Source: Priapulus caudatus (taxonomy: Eukaryota; Priapulida; Priapulimorpha; Priapulimorphida; Priapulidae). Taken from it: 64,000 nucleotides of DNA. The translations under genes and the position numbers were made by a program. Shown here piece after piece: positions 46,950 to 64,000 of the stretch; the stretch's first letter is position 1; every line of letters begins with the position of its first letter. The DNA lies in NCBI RefSeq assembly GCF_000485595.1, contig NW_014577281.1, forward strand, positions 200,879-264,878. The letters run 5' to 3'. Below the pieces are notes generated by a model. It was not told where the DNA came from and searched no databases. It saw only the letters and a list, made by a program, of their open reading frames with translations.

Positions 46950-48016
46950 GAGCCGCAGAGCGTCTGGCTCATCTGAGGTCTGTTGCTACGGTTATAAACA
47001 TAACATTTAAGTCGTGCGTAGTGACACCTTTGTTAGGCGCAGATATGCAGATACGCAGTTGCATATACATCATTTCAGCAACCTTCTGCATTCTGCATAC
47101 CTCCTAAATCCCATTGGTTGATACAAATCGCGTGCCTGAACTCCTGTTTTATGGTGCATTGTGACCCTAACCCTAACCCTATTAAAAAAAAAATTTAATT
47201 GTTGTAAAAATTATTTGTTGTTATGAAATTGTTGTACATAAATCATGTAAATATTTTCCTTAATTGGAAAGAAATAGTTAAATGGATAAAGATAGAAAAA
47301 TACAGAAAACAGGTATATAATATAAAATCTTATGGGATTCGATCGAAGGACCTTTGAGCCGTAATCCTGTGCTGTAGCCTTTAGGCTATCGAGGTATATT
47401 GGGTTTCCAGATTATGGATGTGCCATCAATATGAGAACACTGTGACATCATTGAGGCAGTTCAGGAATCCATGTTTAACCCTCCTCTTGAGGGTTATCAG
47501 ACACTTACTCTTCGCACGTCAGTGGAAAGCACATTTCATGGTCCTTTTATTAAAGTGATAAAAATGGTAGGTCAGCGCTGAAACAAAAAAGTTTTTCACT
47601 CTGTCCGTTAGCCTCAGACATAGCCTCAGAAAATGTCTGATATCTGACCTTTCCCCCACTGCCCTTTGACCTGTGACCTCCAATTTCAGCACAGTGATGG
47701 CTTTTCCTACCATCACACTATACACCGAATATTAAGAGCATAGGTCGAGCCGTTCAGATTTGTGCCGCAATTCCGTATTTCCTCCTATACGTTAAGTTAA
47801 GGGGAAAATATTCCCCCTCCGTTTACACAAATTGACCTTTGACCCTTGACCCCCAAATTGATCCTCCCGAGTCCTTTTGACGATCCCCCCCCCACGTTCC
47901 AAATATCGTGACCGTACGTTGAGAGGTTAAGATTTGTGCCCAACTGTTGACGCACGGACGCACGGACAATCATGCAATTCTACAAGCTGCATCTGACTAC
48001 GTCAGATGAGCTAAAA
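46950..48016 (-). mobile_element. Hairpin-ended element, copy with nested tRNA-like repeat
   Basis: Reverse orientation, running from GCTCATCTGACGTAGTCAGA (near 48016) to GACGCTCTGCGGCTCTTG (near 46950). The GGTCAAAG-rich part, the poly-C run (47887-47894) and the hairpin end match the copies at 37018, 38464 and 49207. The repeat at 47110-47405 interrupts it. Confidence 0.7.
47110..47405 (-). repeat. tRNA-like repeat with CCCTAA units, second copy
   Basis: On the minus strand it has ACCTCGATAGCCTAAAGGCT (A-box-like, with a small GCC-TAAA-GGC hairpin), then CGATCGAATCCC (B-box-like), an AT-rich body and (TTAGGG)2-3 with CACCATAAAACAGGAGTTCA. It matches 16713-17030. The tRNA-like head suggests a SINE transcribed by RNA polymerase III. 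Confidence 0.65.
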
Positions 48017-48549
48017 AAGGGTGCCTGGAATGCTAATTCTAATAATGCTAATTCTCTAATTTAAATGCTAATTTATGAAATACGTTGAAAAGATCCACGA
48101 ATATTTGTAATTTTTAAAACACAACAAATGTGTTCACAACTCTATGTACACAAACGTGCTTAGCAACAGCGGATCAGAACAGCTGCTGATTCGCTTGCCG
48201 GGGTGGCACGCTGATAGCACTCGCTCATGATGTCACTATTTTTAATGGGCGTTCTGGGGTTTGCAATACCCAGGTAAGCTTATGCGGGGAATTTGAACTG
48301 TTTGGGAGGTTACATACATAATATCTACATATATACATAGCTAGGGTCCCTATATACAGAGAGTTGCGACATGACGAGTCGGAAAAAATTGGTTACGTGA
48401 TTGTTGGACACCATGTTGTTTCCAAATGGATCCACACCCGCTGCCCGCTCAAGTACAGCGCCGTATGGATACGCTGTACAATGGTCCGTAGTAATTAATT
48501 AGACTAATAGTGCTTCAATAAACTCAAAATTCATTCTCGTTCGCGCCAT

Positions 48550-48760
48550 ATGACTCATGCACGCACGTGTACGTGCACATGCACGCACGCACGCACGCAC
48601 GCACGTCTACGTGCACATGCACACGCACGCACGCACGCACGTCTACGTGCACATGCACACGCACGCACGCACACACGCACGCACGCACGCACGTCTACGT
48701 GCACATGCACACGCACACACGCACGCACGTTTACATACACACGCACACACGCATGCATAA
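48550..48760. repeat. ACGC/ACGTGCAC higher-order repeat
   Basis: Four copies of a unit around ACGTCTACGTGCACATGCAC are separated by (ACGC)n runs of varying length. It gives chance frames on both strands (Thr-His, Cys-Val). No gene. Confidence 0.9.
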
Positions 48761-48810
48761 TAAATCGGTAATAATCGCTATCGGTGTTGTCGTGTAGACA
48801 CTACATAGGC

Positions 48811-49206
48811 TAATATACGCACGGCTATGGGCGGTAAGAAAATGTACAATTAAACTATCATAATATTATTATGGGTGCGAACGATTTGAGTTACGTTTTC
48901 TAGAAATCTAGATACATATAAACACGTGTTTATCTATAATCTCTGTGATCTCGGAGTTTATTGAAGCGAGAGTGGTTTAATTAATTAGCAAGTATCTACG
49001 CGCGTATCGCACATGGCTATATACGCCGGCTATGGCGGTAAGAAAGTGTACAATTAAACTATCATAATATTATTATGGCGCGAACGATTTGAGTTACATT
49101 TCTAGAAATCTAGATACATATAAACACATGTGTTATCTATGATCTCTGTGATTCTGAGTTTATTGAAGCGCGGTGGTTTAATTAATTATAGCAAGTATCT
49201 ATATCG
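48811..49206. repeat. Tandem duplication, about 203-bp period
   Basis: 48811-49010 and 49015-49206 are two copies sharing GTACAATTAAACTATCATAA, TCTAGAAATCTAGATACATA, TCTCTGTGAT and GGTTTAATTAATTA. Differences are mostly small indels, so it is a fairly recent local duplication in the spacer between WDR48 and GPI. Each copy contains a TCTAGAAATCTAGA near-palindrome. Confidence 0.85.
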
Positions 49207-50392
49207 ATTGTATCAACGAGTGCCGCGGAGCGACAGCGCTCATCTAACGTCTACTGCGGTGACTCTGTGGTGGAGTGTGGGATTCTCTATAACCCTGTTA
49301 GTCCAAAATGTGTTCACATACACGCCGAAACAGTGGAAGGCACAGGGATGGTATCAGGAACCTTCTCAAAGGAATGTTCGTTGGGATCGTTATGAAAGTT
49401 GCACGAGATTGCGCGTACGTTTAAGTGTCTCAGATTAAAGATGGAAGCTCTCATCGTAAGTAGTAGCAACAACTATTTGCAAGACAGAATAGGTAAAGCA
49501 CTCATCCATTTACCTACGCAAGCCTACAGGCTGAAATAGAGAGCTGCACCTGTAACTAATTACGCAGGCAAAATTTACACAAGTACCACCACGACATGCA
49601 CTGGCAGTGGCCACTGGCAGTGGCCAACTGGCAGTGGCATACTGTTACATGTAACACACTGACCGCTACGAATGCCATAGAAATTATACGATTTAAGGAG
49701 CATAAACCTTCTTCAACCAAATTTAGCTTTTGAAATTTCATTTTGACATTGTAGCCTCATACATCCAGGCATGTATAGATTCGACTAGCAAACCCGGCAG
49801 TCAAATTCTTTCTAACAGTAAACAAATCCATGTAATTAACCCGCCTCTTGAAGGTCAAAAGGTTATCCGACACTTACTCTTCACATGTCAGCGGAAAGTA
49901 CATTTCATGGTCCTTTCAATAAAGCCCTAAAAATGGTAGGTCACCGCTGAAACAAAAAAGTTTTTCAATCGCTCCGTCAGACCATGTCCTCAGAAAAATG
50001 TCTAAAATTTGCCCTGTGCCCAATTGACCTTTGACCTGTGACCTCCAATTTCGGCACAGTGATGGCTTTCCCTACCATGATGCTGTACACCGACTATCAC
50101 AAGCCTAGGTCGAGCCGTTTAGATTCGTGCCGCAATTCTGCATTTCCTCCCTATACCTTAATTTAAGGAGGGAATGTTCCCCCTTCTTTTACCCCTTTTG
50201 ACCTTTGACCTTTGACCCCCAGCTTCGACATCCCAACTCGTTTTGACAATCCCCCCCCCCCGACGTCCCAATATCGTGACCGTACGTCAAGCGGTTAAGA
50301 TTTGTGCCCAACTGTTGACGCACGGACGGACGGACGGACGCACGCTCATGCGATTCTACAAGCTGCATCTGACTATGTCAGATGAGCTAAAA
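49207..50392 (-). mobile_element. Hairpin-ended element, longest copy
   Basis: Reverse orientation, from TTAGCTCATCTGACATAGTC (near 50392) to GAGCGCTGTCGCTCCGCGGC (near 49215). It shares the GGTCAAAGGTCAAAGG stretch, the poly-C run (50252-50263) and the hairpin end with the other copies. The 49240-49800 interior is not shared in the parts I compared and may be an insertion. Confidence 0.65.
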
Positions 50393-51255
50393 ACCTAGAC
50401 CAGTCCTATCCTACCTATGCTATATTATAAAAGAGCAACTTATACCCCCTCTTATCTGATCTCAATATCATTATGGCGACGGGGACTTTCCGATATGGCT
50501 TATTATAGCACTATTACTTTTGTTGCCTCTTGTAGTGATGACAACAAATTGTACTAAGAACGTTTTAGCCTTAAATGTAATAGACCAGCTAGCATTTCTT
50601 ATTTAAAAATTTATCATCTAGTTATTACTATGTTTTTTTATTTTAACATTAGTTTCTAAATAAGAATTTTACCACTAAATACTATACCAACATAATTTCA
50701 TTTTTGTTATAAGGCCTGGTTTGAATAAGTGAATATAAGATTCAAATGAACAATTTGACGACATCATCATAGATGAGAATGAGAAGTAGCACTAAGTACC
50801 TGAAAAAAATAGCAGGCACCCAACAGGGGTCGAAATTAGCGGTATCCCGATATCCGCGGGATACCAAATTCTTGTGTTGGATACCAGATTTCAATGCTTG
50901 GTATCCCGCTGGGATATTAAAAAAAATCGCCAAAATCGGGGTAGTGGTTGTTGAGTTATCAACTTTATACGGCAGCGCATCTGAGCGAGTGCGCGCAGAG
51001 TGCGAGAGCGTGAGTGCGCACCCTTACTATGCCGAGAGTAGCGTTATACACAGCAGGCATAGCATATATTTGCAAGCGCAAGTGTGGCGATGTAAAATAA
51101 ACATTATTGTTGATAAACATAAATGTGATGTGTATATACATTGTATCAAGCGAACCAGACAGGTTGACCAGTACCATGCTACTATATAGTGACTACTTAC
51201 ACTAATACTACTAGTGCTAGTAGTATTACTAGTAGTAGTAGTAGTGCCTGGTCAG
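50393..51255. other. Spacer with a transposon end
   Basis: At 50830-50930 there is CAGGGGTCGAAATTAGCGGT, then words repeated as GGTATCCC/GGGATACC, like the end of the element at 34567; its other end is not identified. TAG-type microsatellite at 51205-51245. No exon recognised. Confidence 0.4.
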
Positions 51256-52279
51256 AGGCACTTGGAGCATTTCAATAAAATATAAGGCTAAATAAATACG
51301 AAATCTATTTACTACCAAAGTCTTAATGTTGCTATACTCTCTTTCACCTATTATTGCCGACAATTTCCTGTAAATTCCGTCCAAATGCTCATCTGCAACA
51401 CCCGCTGGCTACCGCCATGGCTGCCGCTGCAAACTGACACATAAATATATAGCAGGTAAGAAAGCGTGCTGTCAAAATTCGCTTGACGCTCGCTTGATTT
51501 CACACGAATACAACACAAATATTCAACCATTCTACTCCATCTTTGTTTCTATTTGAAGAACAGTGTTCACTTGTTATAAAAACATACTGTCTGTGTTCGT
51601 AACCGAGCTGTGTCACGCGAAATCACACAAAGCCTGACGAAATTCTCTCGTTTGCTCCCGTAGCGCAGTTTATGTAAATGGCTTCAAGTACATGGCTATA
51701 GTATAGGCGGCGCACTGCATTTTGGGAAACTACCACGATGCTTTCCAACTCTCAGACGAGCCTCGCCAGTGGAGCGTTGCAAAAATGTTGCAGCGTTGCG
51801 GCGCAAAATGAGGTCACGAAGAGCGCCGCTGGGCGTTTCCTGATTCTGACAGCCATTTAGATAAACTGCGTAACGGGAGCAAACGCGAGAATTTCGTCAG
51901 GCTTTGTGTGATTTCGCGTGACACAGTTCGATTACGAACACAGACAGTATGTTTTTGTAACAAGTAAACACTATTCTTCAAATAGAAACAAAGATGGAGT
52001 AGAATGGTTGAATATTTGTGTTGTATTCGTGTGAAATCATGCAAGCGTCGAGCAAAATTTTGGCAGCACGATTTCCTACCTGCTATATATTTAGGTGTCA
52101 GTGTGCAGTGGCAGCCATGGCGGTAGCCAGTGTTTGTTGCAGATGAGCATTTGGACGGCATTTACAGGAAATTGTCGGCAATAATAGGTGAAAGAGAGAA
52201 TAGAAACATTAAGACTTTGGTAGTAAATAGATTTCGTATTTATTTAGCATGATATTTTATTGAAACGCTCCAAGTGCCT
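51256..52279. mobile_element. Fold-back element, 1.02 kb with 430-bp arms
   Basis: Arms 51256-51690 and 51850-52279 are reverse complements of each other (AGGCACTTGGAGCATTTCAA at the left, inverted AGGCACTTGGAGCGTTTCAA at the right; GCCGACAATTTCCTGTAAAT in both). They surround a spacer of about 160 bp. A second copy lies at 24703-26640. No coding frame. TAG microsatellite flanks both sides, so a target duplication cannot be resolved. Confidence 0.85.
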
Positions 52280-52379
52280 GTGACTGTGTGCCTAGTACTA
52301 GTAGTAGTAGTGGTAGTGACAGTAGTAGTGTGGGTACGTGGTGTGTAACGGCGCAAATCCACTTTAGGCACCTTGGCTT

Positions 52380-52490
52380 AGGTATCACGGAGTGATGCAC
52401 AGATTTCTGTGTATCATCAACTGATGCACAGATTTCTGTGTATCATCAACTGATGCACAGACTCCGTATATCAAGAAATGATGCAAAAAC
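52380..52490. repeat. Three-unit 32-bp tandem repeat
   Basis: Units of CTGATGCACAGATTTCTGTG followed by TATCATCAA repeat about three times, ending in a CCCTAACCCTGA patch. It lies about 350 bp upstream of GPI exon 1. Confidence 0.75.
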
Positions 52491-52795
52491 CCAAACCCTA
52501 ACCCTGAGTCATAGATCATAGATGATAGATGTCTCTAGGCCTACTCCGGACTGCCGTAAAGATACAATTACAAGTAAAAATAGCTCTGTCTGCCGGCCCC
52601 AGAATCAGAAAGGACGAATGCTAAGCACACAACAATACATTTAAGTGTATAAGTTAGCATTAATCTTTGATAACAGATATGTGAGTCACAAATCTTACAT
52701 ATAACGAAACAACGAGTATGAGTTACAACCACTTGATTCATGCCAAAACTTATCGACGAATGCTGGAAGCGGTGGCGCGGCTGGCGCCAAAGGCG

Positions 52796-52803
52796 TATAA
52801 ATA
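52796..52803 (+). promoter_or_regulatory. TATA box of GPI
   Basis: TATAAATA followed by GG, in a GC-richer context (GGCGCCAAAGGCG just upstream), 35-42 bp before the GPI start codon. If transcription starts the usual 25-32 bp downstream, the 5'UTR is only about 10-15 nt. The ATG has a strong context (ACCAGCCATGG). Confidence 0.6.
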
Positions 52804-52837
52804 GGTAGACAAGTGAGCAGTAAATTCACCACCAGCC

Positions 52838-64000
<11,163 letters not shown>

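Noticed and set aside
51814-52161. 115-codon minus-strand frame
   Set aside because: It lies entirely inside the right arm of a fold-back element and has no recognisable domain.

Overview
This is a window of animal nuclear DNA. It holds spliced genes with GT-AG introns, CR1-type and BEL/Pao retroelements, many short inverted-repeat elements, AT-rich spacers and microsatellites. The long introns, TTAGGG-type motifs and the presence of an invertebrate-style CUB/LDLa receptor gene point to a non-vertebrate bilaterian, probably marine. I cannot name the species.

Four host genes are supported by exon-by-exon reading. (1) 2614-9870, minus: eleven exons of a CUB-LDLa-CUB-CUB-CUB extracellular protein related to the SOL-1/LEV-10/NETO receptor-auxiliary group; both ends are missing. 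(2) 24192-39466, plus: a complete WDR54 gene in eight coding exons (327 aa). (3) 43833-46403, minus: a complete WDR48/UAF1 gene in only two coding exons (681 aa). (4) 52838-63236, plus: the first nine exons (403 aa) of glucose-6-phosphate isomerase (GPI), whose 3' end lies outside the window. The CUB gene and WDR54 diverge, WDR54 and WDR48 converge, and WDR48 and GPI diverge. The genes have unrelated roles, so nothing suggests a functional cluster.

The space between them is mobile and simple DNA. 12169-16517 is a decayed BEL/Pao LTR element. 28200-31380 is a decayed CR1-like LINE antisense in WDR54 intron 1. Non-autonomous elements with readable ends include a TWA-TSD group (8580, 10864, 31473, 41477, 56911), a group with 9-bp TSDs (31836, 56152), fold-back elements (24703, 51256, 55137), a five-copy hairpin-ended family in and around WDR54 and WDR48, and a tRNA-like repeat carrying telomere-type TTAGGG units (16.6, 47.1 and 53.2 kb).

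The most unusual observations are a 40-bp tandem array in GPI intron 3 that repeatedly copies the splice acceptor of exon 4; the abrupt GC3 shift and intron poverty of WDR48 beside a 36-bp minisatellite; a clan of short elements that share one outer end motif but have different cores; and the 9-bp-TSD family whose two members differ about sevenfold in size. I found no CRISPR array, rRNA gene or convincing functional tRNA gene.
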